A stretch of 64,000 nucleotides of DNA from Microlunatus capsulatus (lineage in GTDB: Bacteria; Actinomycetota; Actinomycetes; Propionibacteriales; Propionibacteriaceae), in assembly GCF_017876495.1 (NCBI RefSeq), contig NZ_JAGIOB010000001.1, positions 1,674,001 through 1,738,000 on the forward strand, given 5' to 3'. The notes beneath the pieces are model-generated. The model worked only from the letters and a program-made list of their open reading frames with translations. It ran no database searches and had not been told where the DNA came from. Both the position numbers and the translations under genes were made by a program. Positions 26,557 to 33,963 of this stretch are shown here, in pieces (position 1 is the stretch's first letter; each line of letters begins with the position of its first letter).

Positions 26557-26847
26557 ATGCCTGATGAGCCGCTCGAGACCGTCGACGTCCGCAACAACCG
26601 GGAGTCCCGCGCCGCCGCGGCCACCCACGCCAGCCCCGTGGCCCGCGCCAGCGACGGCGGCGCCCCGCCCCGTCAGGGCCCGGACGCCGGCGAGCTCCCC
26701 GAGCCCGTCCTCGACGGCACCGCCGACGGCAACCCCGTCGCCGGCCTGGAGATGAGCGAGGACGACGCCGACGAGGCCGTCACCGCCGACAGCGGCCCCG
26801 AGGAGCTCGGCTTCAAGGGCCCGCAGGGGGTCAGCGGGGGTCGCTGA
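26557..26847 (+). CDS. Small disordered acidic protein, hypothetical (second of a pair)
   Basis: 96 residues, acidic and Ala/Pro-rich, without membrane segments. It shares the GTAxGNPVAG core with the preceding small protein but has its own N terminus ('ETVDVRNNRESRAAAATHA'). The C terminus 'GFKGPQGVSGGR' overlaps the end of the convergent hydrolase gene by 17 bases. Leaderless-type promoter. No family recognised. Gene status rests on promoter, length and similarity to its neighbour. Confidence 0.65.
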   Translation: MPDEPLETVDVRNNRESRAAAATHASPVARASDGGAPPRQGPDAGELPEPVLDGTADGNPVAGLEMSEDDADEAVTADSGPEELGFKGPQGVSGGR

Positions 26848-27634
26848 CCCCGGTCGTCAGCGGGTGCTCGGCCAGGAAGCCGAGCACCGCGTCGACGGCG
26901 TCGGCGGACTCGACGTGGTACCCGTGCCGCAACCCGGGCCGGACGTCCAGCACCGCCCCCGGGACCGCCGCCGCCAGCAGCTCCGCGTGCTCGACCGCGG
27001 TGACCGGGTCGTCCGCGCCGTGCTGCACCAGCGTCGGGGCGACCACCCGGCCCAGCACGTCCCAGGCGTCGTGGCCGCGGCTGGCCCGCGCGTGCAGCAG
27101 CCGCGCGGCGCGGTCCCCGCCGGCGGTGAAGACACCCGCCGCCTCCGCCGGGTGCGAGGCCGCGAAGGCGTCGGTGAAGAACAGCGGTGCCACCCGGGCC
27201 GGGTCCCCGCTGAGCAGGGCCCGCGTCACGTCGGCCGGCCGGGGCGCGGTGCGCGCGTCGCCCCCGCTCGTGGCCGCGAGCACCAGGGCGCCGACCCGCT
27301 CCGGGTGGTCCACCGCCAGCCACTGCGCCACCCGGCCGCCCATCGAGTGGCCGAGCACGTGCGCCCGCCCCACCCCCGCGGCGTCCAGCACGGCGACGGC
27401 GTCCCGGGCCAGGTCGCGGGTGGTCGGGCGCCCGGTCGAGCCGGTCGTGGAGCGGCCGATCCCCCGGTGGTCGAACGTCAGCACGCGGTGGTGGGCGGCG
27501 AGGGCGGGCAGCACCGGGTCCCAGCTGCGGTGCCCGACGGCCTGCCCGGCCACCAGCAGCAGCGGCTCCCCGCTCCCGGTCGACCACCAGACGAGCTCGG
27601 CACCGTCCTCGGCCCGGGCCCGACCCGCGCTCAC
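26831..27634 (-). CDS. Alpha/beta-fold hydrolase
   Basis: 267 residues. The nucleophile elbow 'VLGHSMGGRVAQW' gives the catalytic Ser, 'VQHGADDPVTAVEH' the Asp and 'GLRHGYHVESAD' the His. 'FDHRGIGRST' is the usual HGxG-side loop. Likely a carboxylesterase, lactonase or C-C hydrolase; the substrate is unknown. GTG start overlaps the stop of the Ldh2-family gene, so the pair is co-translated. Its 3' end overlaps the convergent small gene by 17 bases. Confidence 0.88.
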   Translation of the reverse strand: MSAGRARAEDGAELVWWSTGSGEPLLLVAGQAVGHRSWDPVLPALAAHHRVLTFDHRGIGRSTTGSTGRPTTRDLARDAVAVLDAAGVGRAHVLGHSMGGRVAQWLAVDHPERVGALVLAATSGGDARTAPRPADVTRALLSGDPARVAPLFFTDAFAASHPAEAAGVFTAGGDRAARLLHARASRGHDAWDVLGRVVAPTLVQHGADDPVTAVEHAELLAAAVPGAVLDVRPGLRHGYHVESADAVDAVLGFLAEHPLTTGVSDPR

Positions 27635-28611
27635 CAGGGGACCGGGACCCCGAGCTCGGCCGCCGCGGCCCCGAGCAGCGCACGGTGCTCCTCGCCCAGC
27701 CCGACGCCGTCCGCGCGGGCCGCGCGCTCGCGCTCGGCCTCGACGCCGCCCGGCAGGTAGGTCGGCTGGCCGGCCACGAAGGGCCGGAGCTCCCGGACGG
27801 CGCGGACGTAGGCGTCCATCTCGGCCCGGAACTGCTCCGGCGGGGCGAACAGCGCGATCTTGACGACGACGACCATCGAGCCCTGGTTGGCCCCCGGCCA
27901 GCGCCGGACCGCCCGGGCGGGGTCGAGCGGGACACCGGCCAGCAGCCCGCCCCAGGCCTGGCAGACCGCCCCCATCCCGATGGCCCGGTGCACCAGCCCG
28001 GGCGCGAGGGCCGCGATCTCGTCGCGGTGCGGGGAGTCGGCGTAGAGGTCGTGCATCGCCCCGAAGTCGAGGACCAGCGGGTCCTCCTCCGCCGTCGGCG
28101 CGGTGAACGCCATGGGCGAGCCGCCCGCGGCGGAGTAGACGGGCTCACCCGGCTGCAGGGCCAGCTGGTGGCCGGAGGTGACGAAGCACAGCACGTCGTG
28201 CCCCAGCGTCATCCGCGCGTAGAGCCCGGCCGCCCCGAAGTGCCCGTGCTGGCGGGTGACCAGGACGGCCACGTCGGCGTCGGCGACCTTGTCCAGCAGC
28301 CGCGCGGTGCCCTCGGCGGCGGCGAAGTAGCCGAGCCCGCCGTCGCCGTCCACCAGGAGGCTGTTCGCCGTCTCGCGGACGACCGCCGGCTCCGGGGCGG
28401 GGTTCAGGGACCCGTCGCGGACCAGCCGGACGTAGGTCGCGAGCTGCTGGGTGCCGTGGCTCCACACCCCGCGCCGGTCGTTGGCCGTGAGCAGCTCGGC
28501 CAGCAGGCCCGCCCGCGCGGGCGGCATCCCGGCCGCCTCGCCCAGCGCGGCGGCGAAGCGCTCCAGCGCCGCGGGGTCGACCCGGACGGCGGTCTCGGGC
28601 GGGATGTTCAC
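27631..28611 (-). CDS. Ldh2 family (malate/L-lactate/ureidoglycolate dehydrogenase-like) oxidoreductase
   Basis: 326 residues of the NAD(P)-dependent Ldh2/MDH2 fold. Landmarks: 'TANDRRGVWSHGTQQLATYV' with the conserved SHG catalytic region, 'VDGDGGLGYFAAAEG', 'LVTRQHGHFGAAGLYARM' and 'DFGAMHDLYAD'. The family includes ureidoglycolate dehydrogenase (AllD), sulfolactate and 2,3-diketogulonate reductases, so the substrate is a 2-hydroxy or 2-oxo acid that cannot be chosen here. GTG 28611 has GAGGAG 6 bases upstream. It is separated from the upstream SDR gene by 158 bases that contain a hairpin. Confidence 0.85.
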   Translation of the reverse strand: MNIPPETAVRVDPAALERFAAALGEAAGMPPARAGLLAELLTANDRRGVWSHGTQQLATYVRLVRDGSLNPAPEPAVVRETANSLLVDGDGGLGYFAAAEGTARLLDKVADADVAVLVTRQHGHFGAAGLYARMTLGHDVLCFVTSGHQLALQPGEPVYSAAGGSPMAFTAPTAEEDPLVLDFGAMHDLYADSPHRDEIAALAPGLVHRAIGMGAVCQAWGGLLAGVPLDPARAVRRWPGANQGSMVVVVKIALFAPPEQFRAEMDAYVRAVRELRPFVAGQPTYLPGGVEAERERAARADGVGLGEEHRALLGAAAAELGVPVPW

Positions 28612-28701
28612 GCGGATCTCCTCGGGGGTGGTGGACCAGGCTGTCGGCGAGTCTGGCAGGAGTGCGCGGGGAGCGGACGGGCACGTCGCACCCCGGCCCC
28701 T

Positions 28702-28742
28702 TGCACCCCGGCCTCCGCGCCGCACCCCGACGCCGGGGTGCA
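28702..28742 (-). terminator. Hairpin between the SDR and Ldh2-family genes
   Basis: TGCACCCCGGC (28702-28712) and GCCGGGGTGCA (28732-28742) form a perfect 11-base stem about 28 bases after the SDR stop. GCACCCCGG-like units occur four times in this gap. It probably ends the permease-amidase-SDR transcript. Confidence 0.5.
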
Positions 28743-28769
28743 GGAGCGGGACCGGGATGCGGGAGCGCC

Positions 28770-29567
28770 TCAGCGCAGGTGGCTCGCCCCGTTGAAGTCG
28801 ACGACGGCGCCGGACGCCCACTCGGCGCCCGGGTCGGCCAGGGCGACGACGGCCCGGGCGACCTCGTCGGGGTCCGCGACCCGGTTGAAGGGGCTCTGGG
28901 CCCGGATCGCGTCGCCCGCGGGGGCGTCGAGCAGGGCGGCGGCCATGTCGGTGGCGATGAAGCCGGGCGCCAGGCTGACCACGGAGATGCCCTCCGGCGC
29001 CAGGGCGACGGCCATCGACTGGCCGAAGGCGTGCAGCCCGGCCTTGCTGGCCCCGTAGGCCGGGACGTCGGGCTCGCCCCGGTAGGCGCCGCGGGACCCG
29101 ACGTTGACGATCCGGCCGCGCGGGGAGCCCGCGGCCGGGGCGACTTCGACCATGTGCCGGGCGACGCACCAGGTGAGGTTGGCCGCCCCCAGCAGGTTCG
29201 TCGCCAGGGTGACCTGCCAGGCCCGGACCCAGGCGTCGTAGTCGACGTCGGTCACGCGGTGGTCGCCGCGGCCGCCGCCCTCGGCGGCCGGGTCGAGGAA
29301 CAGGGCCGCGTTGTTGACCAGGACGTCGACCCGGCCCAGCGCCTCGACGGCCTCGGCGGCCAGCCGCTGGACCTCCGCAGGGTCGGCGACGTCGGCCCGG
29401 ACCAGGGCGTGGCCCTCCCCCGGCAGCGACGCCAGCAGCGCCCGGGCAGGGTCCTCCGCCGTCCGGTAGTGCACGACGACGCGGTCGCCGCGGGCGGCGA
29501 AGGCGCGTGCGGTGGCGGCGCCGACCCCGCGCGACGAGCCGGTGACCAGCACCCCGCGGCCGCTCAC
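28770..29567 (-). CDS. SDR family NAD(P)-dependent oxidoreductase
   Basis: 265 residues. The nucleotide motif TGxxxGxG is 'TGSSRGVGAATARAFA', the structural NNA motif is 'VLVNNAALFLDP', and the active-site Tyr and Lys are in 'VPAYGASKAGLHAFG'. 'DFNGASHLR' is the C terminus. A 20-residue acidic/Gly insert follows NNA. Classical SDR with an unknown alcohol or ketone substrate. GTG start overlaps the stop of the cysteine hydrolase gene (GTGA). It is the third gene behind the NCS1 permease. Confidence 0.9.
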   Translation of the reverse strand: MSGRGVLVTGSSRGVGAATARAFAARGDRVVVHYRTAEDPARALLASLPGEGHALVRADVADPAEVQRLAAEAVEALGRVDVLVNNAALFLDPAAEGGGRGDHRVTDVDYDAWVRAWQVTLATNLLGAANLTWCVARHMVEVAPAAGSPRGRIVNVGSRGAYRGEPDVPAYGASKAGLHAFGQSMAVALAPEGISVVSLAPGFIATDMAAALLDAPAGDAIRAQSPFNRVADPDEVARAVVALADPGAEWASGAVVDFNGASHLR

Positions 29568-30109
29568 CCGAGGACCTCGGCGACCGTGGTCAGGCTGATG
29601 AGCGGCGCGTAGAGGGCCATCGCGTCCAGCGCCCGCTGGTGATCGGCCTCGCTGGCCCCGGCGCACGCGTCGGCCACCACCCGGACGGCCACCCCGGCGT
29701 CGGCGGCGGCCAGCGCCGTCGAGAGCACGCAGCAGTCGGTGGACACCCCGGTCAGCACGATCGTGCCGGCGCCCTGCACGGCGGCCGCCAGGTCGGGACC
29801 CCACTTGCCGAACGTCGGGGCGGTGACGACGGGCAGGCCCGCGCCGCCCAGCTCGGGCGCCAGCGCGTAGAGCGGGTCGTCGTCGGGCACCAGGGCGAAG
29901 GGCCAGTCGGCGTAGTAGGGCACCCAGGCGCCGGACGGCTCGGCGGGCGCGACGAAGCGGGTGAGCACCGTCCGACCCGCGAAGGCCGGCAGCAGCCGCT
30001 GGGTGCCGACGACGGCGCGCGGGTACTGGGCCGAGGCCCACGGGCTGGCCGGGTCGCCGAAGACGTGCTGGAGGTCGATCCCCACCAGCCAGGCGTCGCC
30101 GGCGGTCAC
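29564..30109 (-). CDS. Isochorismatase-family cysteine hydrolase
   Basis: 181 residues. The family triad is visible: Asp in 'LVGIDLQHVFGDP', Lys in 'TFGKWGPDLA' and the nucleophile in 'TGVSTDCCVLSTALAAADAG'. Such enzymes hydrolyse amides, for example nicotinamide, N-carbamoylsarcosine and the ureidoacrylates. With an NCS1 permease directly upstream (overlapping start and stop) an imported N-heterocycle or its amide is a fair guess. GTG start. Confidence 0.88.
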   Translation of the reverse strand: MTAGDAWLVGIDLQHVFGDPASPWASAQYPRAVVGTQRLLPAFAGRTVLTRFVAPAEPSGAWVPYYADWPFALVPDDDPLYALAPELGGAGLPVVTAPTFGKWGPDLAAAVQGAGTIVLTGVSTDCCVLSTALAAADAGVAVRVVADACAGASEADHQRALDAMALYAPLISLTTVAEVLG

Positions 30110-31593
30110 CGGTCCTCCTGCCGGCGGACGGCGCCCGCGGTGAGCGCGAGCGTGCCGACGAAGCCGATCACCAGCGCCAGCAGCACGCCGAGGTTCGCGA
30201 AGGCCCAGGCCCCCTCGCGGCCGCCCAGCGGGCCCAGCAGGTAGCCCTGCCAGCCCAGCCAGCCGGCGTAGGTGTTGGTCACCAGCCCCCAGCCCAGCAC
30301 GGTGGCGACGACCAGCAGCACGACGGGCACGAGCCGGACGTCGCCGTAGCGGCCGCGGACGTCGTAGAGGGCCGGCTCGTCGTAGTCCCGCCGGCGCAGC
30401 GCCACGTCGGCCAGCATGACCCCGCACCATGCGGCCACCGGGACGCCGAGGGTGATGAGGAAGCCCTGGAAGGTGTAGAGGAAGCTGCCGCCGGAGAAGA
30501 CGACGTAGATGGAGCCGAGGACCATCAGCACGCCGTCGACGCCCGCGGCGACGGGCCGCGGGATGCGCACGCCGGCGCTCAGCAGGGCCAGCCCGGAGGA
30601 GTAGATGTCGAGCACGGCCCCGCCGACCAGGCCCAGCACCGCGACGAGGGCGAAGGGGATGAGGAACCAGGTGGGCAGCAGGGTCGTGAGGGCGCCGATG
30701 GGGTCGTCCCCGATGCTGTCGGCGAGGGCGGGCGACGAGCCGGCCAGCAGGACGCCGAAGAAGACGAGCAGGGCCGGCGCGAGGGAGCCGCCGAGCGTCG
30801 TCCACAGCGTCACCCCGGCGCCCGGCGTGCTGCGCGGCAGGTAGCGCGAGTAGTCGGCGGCGGCGTTCACCCAGCCCAGCCCGAAGCCGGTCATCATGAA
30901 CACGAGCGCGCCGACGACGGCCGCGGCCGAGCCCGCCGGGAGGGCGGCGACCGCGCCCAGGTCGATGTCGTCCAGCACCAGCAGGACGTAGGCGACGGTC
31001 AGCACGCCGGTGATGACCGTGATCCAGCGCTGCAGGCGCATGATCGCGCTGAACCCGGCGACGCCGGCCGCGACGACGAGGGCGGCCACCACGACGAGGG
31101 CGACGACCTTGGTCCCCGTCCCGCCGCCGGCCCCCAGCCGGTCGAGCACCGTGGCGGTGCTGAGCACGGCGAGCGAGGTGAGCACCGTCTCCCAGCCCAC
31201 CGTCAGCACCCAGGAGAGCAGCGACGGCAGCCGGTTGCCGCGCACCCCGAAGGCCGCCCGGCTCAGCACCATGGTGGGGGCGGAGCCGCGCTTGCCCGCC
31301 AGGGCGACGAAGCCGCAGAGCAGGAAGGAGATGGCGACCCCGACCACCGCGATGACGGTCGCCTGCGCGAACGAGACGCCGAAGCCGAGCAGGAACGAGC
31401 CGTAGCTGATGCCGAAGACCGAGACGTTGGCCCCGAACCAGGGCCAGAAGAGGTCGCGCGCGGTGCCCCGGCGCTCGCTCTCGTCGATGGTGTTGAGGCC
31501 GTTGACCTCGATGCCGCCGCGGGTGTCCCCCGCGGCGGTCGGGGTGGAGGTGCGGGAACCGCCCGGGTCGGTGCCCGTCGGGGTGCTGGTCAT
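30106..31593 (-). CDS. NCS1 family nucleobase/allantoin/cytosine-type permease
   Basis: 495 residues with about 12 membrane helices. 'FWPWFGANVSVFGISYGSFL' in helix 1, 'RAAFGVRGNRLPSLLSWVLT' and 'NAAADYSRYLPRST' match CodB/PucI-type NCS1 carriers. Members import cytosine, purines, allantoin, hydantoins or thiamine precursors with Na+ or H+. The first 50 residues are a polar Thr/Gly-rich tail. ATG 31593 follows a TAGGAT box by 6 bases and is probably leaderless. First gene of a unit with the cysteine hydrolase and SDR. Confidence 0.9.
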   Translation of the reverse strand: MTSTPTGTDPGGSRTSTPTAAGDTRGGIEVNGLNTIDESERRGTARDLFWPWFGANVSVFGISYGSFLLGFGVSFAQATVIAVVGVAISFLLCGFVALAGKRGSAPTMVLSRAAFGVRGNRLPSLLSWVLTVGWETVLTSLAVLSTATVLDRLGAGGGTGTKVVALVVVAALVVAAGVAGFSAIMRLQRWITVITGVLTVAYVLLVLDDIDLGAVAALPAGSAAAVVGALVFMMTGFGLGWVNAAADYSRYLPRSTPGAGVTLWTTLGGSLAPALLVFFGVLLAGSSPALADSIGDDPIGALTTLLPTWFLIPFALVAVLGLVGGAVLDIYSSGLALLSAGVRIPRPVAAGVDGVLMVLGSIYVVFSGGSFLYTFQGFLITLGVPVAAWCGVMLADVALRRRDYDEPALYDVRGRYGDVRLVPVVLLVVATVLGWGLVTNTYAGWLGWQGYLLGPLGGREGAWAFANLGVLLALVIGFVGTLALTAGAVRRQEDR

Positions 31594-31599
31594 GCTCCG

Positions 31600-31605
31600 A
31601 TCCTA
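31600..31605 (-). promoter_or_regulatory. -10 box (TAGGAT) of a leaderless promoter for the NCS1 permease
   Basis: On the minus strand TAGGAT lies 6 bases before the ATG at 31593. Confidence 0.5.
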
Positions 31606-31630
31606 GGGAGGCGCGACTGCTTCGATCGGC

Positions 31631-31636
31631 TAATCT
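31631..31636 (+). promoter_or_regulatory. -10 box (TAATCT) for rarD
   Basis: TAATCT is followed at 31641-31654 by a GGGGCG/CGCCCC hairpin and at about 31660 by GAGAGGG, the ribosome site for GTG 31674. Confidence 0.45.
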
Positions 31637-31673
31637 CTCCGGGGCGAACGCCCCGCACGAGAGAGGGCCACCG

Positions 31674-32588
31674 GTGAGCGAGCAGGACCGTCAGCGTCGA
31701 GGCATCCTCTACGGGCTCGGGGCCTACGGGCTCTGGGGCGCGGTGCCGCTGTTCTGGCCGCTGGTCGCCCGGGCGGGCTCGCTGGAGCTGCTCGCGCACC
31801 GGGTCGTCTGGTCCCTCGTCATCTCCGCCGTGCTGGCGCTGGTGCTGCTGCCGCGCGGCTGGTTTCGGAGGATGGCGAACCGTCGGACGCTGCTCATGCT
31901 GGGGCTGGCGGCCGCCGTCGTCTCGGTGAACTGGGGCCTCTACATCTGGGCGGTCAACCACGGCCACGTGCTCGAGACGTCGCTGGGCTACTACATCAAC
32001 CCGATCCTCTCGATCCTCGTCGGCGTCGTCGTCCTCGGCGAGCGGATGGCGCCGCTGCAGTGGGTGAGCGTCGGGCTCGCCGCCCTCGCCGTCGTCGTGC
32101 TGACGGTGGAGTACGGCCGGCTGCCCTGGATCTCGCTGGTGCTGGCGGCCAGCTTCGCGACCTACGGGGTGATGAAGAAGCAGGTCAACGGCGGCGCGGT
32201 GGAGACCCTGACCGTCGAGTCGGCCCTGCTCACCCCGGTGGCGCTCGGCTACCTCGTCTACCTGCAGGTGGCCGGCGGCAGCACGTTCGTCTCCCTCGGC
32301 TGGGCGCACAGCCTGCTGCTGGTGGCCACCGGCGTCGTCACGGTGGTGCCGCTGCTGTTCTTCGCCTCCGCGGCCACGCGGCTGCCGCTGACCACGCTGG
32401 GGCTGCTGCAGTACCTGGCGCCGACGCTGCAGTTCCTGCTGGGCGTCCTCTACTTCGGCGAGCAGATGTCGACCGGGCGCTGGGTCGGGTTCGGGCTGGT
32501 CTGGGTGGCGCTGATGCTGATGAGCGGCCACGGGCTGCACCGGGCCAACGCGAACCGTCGCGGACGGCTGGTGCCCGAGCCGGTCTGA
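31674..32588 (+). CDS. rarD: RarD-type EamA/DMT transporter
   Basis: 304 residues with ten predicted membrane helices in two EamA repeats. 'RRGILYGLGAYGLWGAVPLF', 'ELLAHRVVWSLVISAVLA', 'VNWGLYIWAVNHGHVLETSL', 'GYYINPILSILVGVVVLGER' and 'LGLLQYLAPTLQFLLGVLYF' are the characteristic RarD segments. RarD is a putative permease of unknown substrate; the name comes from chloramphenicol-related work in Pseudomonas. GTG start with GAGAGGG upstream. It stands alone and ends before a cluster of intergenic repeats. Confidence 0.92.
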   Translation: MSEQDRQRRGILYGLGAYGLWGAVPLFWPLVARAGSLELLAHRVVWSLVISAVLALVLLPRGWFRRMANRRTLLMLGLAAAVVSVNWGLYIWAVNHGHVLETSLGYYINPILSILVGVVVLGERMAPLQWVSVGLAALAVVVLTVEYGRLPWISLVLAASFATYGVMKKQVNGGAVETLTVESALLTPVALGYLVYLQVAGGSTFVSLGWAHSLLLVATGVVTVVPLLFFASAATRLPLTTLGLLQYLAPTLQFLLGVLYFGEQMSTGRWVGFGLVWVALMLMSGHGLHRANANRRGRLVPEPV

Positions 32589-32591
32589 CGG

Positions 32592-32724
32592 CCCTTCGAC
32601 GGGCTCAGGGCGCAGGGGCGGCTCAGGGCGCGGGGGCGGCCCTGGGCTCGGGCGGGAGCCCTTCGACAGGCTCAGGGAGCGGGGCCTGGGCTCAGGGGGC
32701 GGCGTGGCCCTTCGACGGGCTCAG
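32592..32724. repeat. Three degenerate copies of the CCTTCGACAGGCTCAGG repeat
   Basis: Copies at 32592-32610 (CCCTTCGACGGGCTCAGGG), 32659-32677 (perfect core) and 32708-32724 (ending GGGCTCAG). All are in the same orientation, between convergent rarD and a small minus-strand gene. The rest of the gap is GC-rich filler with partial copies (GGCTCAGGG). Confidence 0.75.
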
Positions 32725-32743
32725 AGCGCAGGGGCGGAGCGGG

Positions 32744-32914
32744 TCAGGGCTGGGCGAGCGCGGGACCGGCGGGACCGGTCGTCGAGCGGGCCGGCCGGAC
32801 CTCGGCGATCTTGCGGATGCCGGCCGGGGTGGGCCGCTTCAGCGAGTCGTTGACGCGGACCAGCAGGCGGGCGCGCTGCACGTCGGCGCTCGTCACCTTC
32901 ACGACCTTGGCCAT
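32744..32914 (-). CDS. Small basic hypothetical protein
   Basis: 56 residues: 'MAKVVKVTSADVQRARLLVR' followed by VNDSLKRPTPAGIRKIAEV and a Thr/Gly/Pro/Ala tail. The N-terminal 40 residues are rich in Lys, Arg and Val and read as a compact basic domain. ATG 32912-32914 overlaps the stop of the upstream gene (TGATG), and GGAGGAGC lies 8 bases upstream, so translation is well supported. I recognise no family. Nucleic-acid binding is only suggested by charge. Confidence 0.65.
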   Translation of the reverse strand: MAKVVKVTSADVQRARLLVRVNDSLKRPTPAGIRKIAEVRPARSTTGPAGPALAQP

Positions 32915-33315
32915 CAGGGTGCTCCTCCGTCTCGTCCGGCACCCCCAGTATCGCGCGGTCCGTCAAGGGCGGCCGGGTCCAGGTCGGCGTCGCCGACCTC
33001 CAGCGCGACGACCGCGTCGGGGTCGGCCTCCATCTCCTCCTGGAGCCGCCGCAGGCCGGCGGTGATGGCCTCGGAGACGGCGTTCAGCTGGGCCTCCGAC
33101 AGGTCGCCGGCGTTCAGCAGGTACTGCAGCTGCGCGATCCCGAGCCGGCAGGTGACGGCGTCGGGCTCCAGGGCCAGGGAGATGTAGCGGTCGACGTCGG
33201 CCTGCAGCCGGGTGGCGGCGGCGGTCCGGGTGACGCTGCGGTAGGCCACGAGCGGCCCGAGGAACGTGCCCACCGCCGCCAGCGCGGCGGCCCCGAACGT
33301 CGCCCACTCCAGCAC
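32914..33315 (-). CDS. Hypothetical membrane-anchored protein
   Basis: 133 residues. One N-terminal membrane helix (about 5-26, 'FGAAALAAVGTFLGPLVAYR') is followed by a helical cytoplasmic or coiled domain ('LLNAGDLSEAQLNAVSEAIT', 'LRRLQEEMEAD') and an acidic/Gly-rich tail. GTG start. Its stop is fused to the next gene's start as TGATG, so the two are translationally coupled. No family recognised. Confidence 0.65.
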   Translation of the reverse strand: MLEWATFGAAALAAVGTFLGPLVAYRSVTRTAAATRLQADVDRYISLALEPDAVTCRLGIAQLQYLLNAGDLSEAQLNAVSEAITAGLRRLQEEMEADPDAVVALEVGDADLDPAALDGPRDTGGAGRDGGAP

Positions 33316-33339
33316 CGCGCCACCCCTCCCCGTCGACCC

Positions 33340-33963
33340 TCAGCCCTGCCCACCGCCGGCCCCCACGCTAGCGGGCGGCAGCGGTCCGGTGAGGTAGCGC
33401 TGCAGCGTCGGGCCCAGCGCGGCGACGAGGTCCGCGTGCGACGCCGAGGCGAGCGGCTCCAGCCGCAGCACGTGCCGGGTGAGCAGCAGCCCGACGACCT
33501 GGCTGGCCACCAGGTCGACGCGCCAGCGCCGCTCCTCCGCGGGCCCGGTGAGCGCGTCGGCGAGGGGCCCGAGCACCTGGTGGGTGACCAGCTCGCGCAG
33601 CAGCCGGGTGCCCTCCTCGTCCTGCAGGGCGGTCCGGACCGCGGCCAGGGTCGCGGCACCGGCGGGGGCGTCCCACAGCACGAGCAGCCGGGTCAGCAGC
33701 CGCTCGGCGAGCGCGTCGGGCGGTCCGGGCAGCACGGCGGCGACCTCGGCGCCGGGGTCGAGCCGGACGTCGAGCACCGCGCGGAACAGCCCGCCCTTGG
33801 AGCCGAAGTGGTGGGTGACCATGGCCGCGTCGACGCCGGCCCGGGCGGCCACCCGGCGCAGCGTCACCGCGTCGAAGCCGCGGGCGGCGAACTCCTCCCG
33901 GGCGGCGACCAGCACGGCCTCGCGGGTCCGGCTGGGGCCCGGCCGGCGGCCGGCGGGCGGCAC
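33340..33963 (-). CDS. TetR family transcriptional regulator
   Basis: 207 residues. The helix-turn-helix is in 'FDAVTLRRVAARAGVDAAMV' (about 30-49) followed by 'THHFGSKGGLFRAVLDVRLD', the typical TetR pattern. The ligand domain is variable. GTG directly follows the stop of the flavin monooxygenase (TGA-GTG), so both come from one message. A palindrome upstream of the monooxygenase gene is the likely operator, giving autorepression relieved by a ligand, perhaps the monooxygenase substrate. Confidence 0.92.
   Translation of the reverse strand: MPPAGRRPGPSRTREAVLVAAREEFAARGFDAVTLRRVAARAGVDAAMVTHHFGSKGGLFRAVLDVRLDPGAEVAAVLPGPPDALAERLLTRLLVLWDAPAGAATLAAVRTALQDEEGTRLLRELVTHQVLGPLADALTGPAEERRWRVDLVASQVVGLLLTRHVLRLEPLASASHADLVAALGPTLQRYLTGPLPPASVGAGGGQG

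Noticed and set aside
26557-26847. Possible Pup-like (prokaryotic ubiquitin-like) protein because of its small, acidic, disordered nature
   Set aside because: The C terminus is SGGR and not GGQ or GGE, the central Pup helix is missing, and no proteasome genes are near.
32721-32966. Open frame of 81 codons on the minus strand
   Set aside because: The 56-codon frame at 32744-32914 has a ribosome site, coupling to the upstream gene and a plausible protein; the longer frame has none of these.
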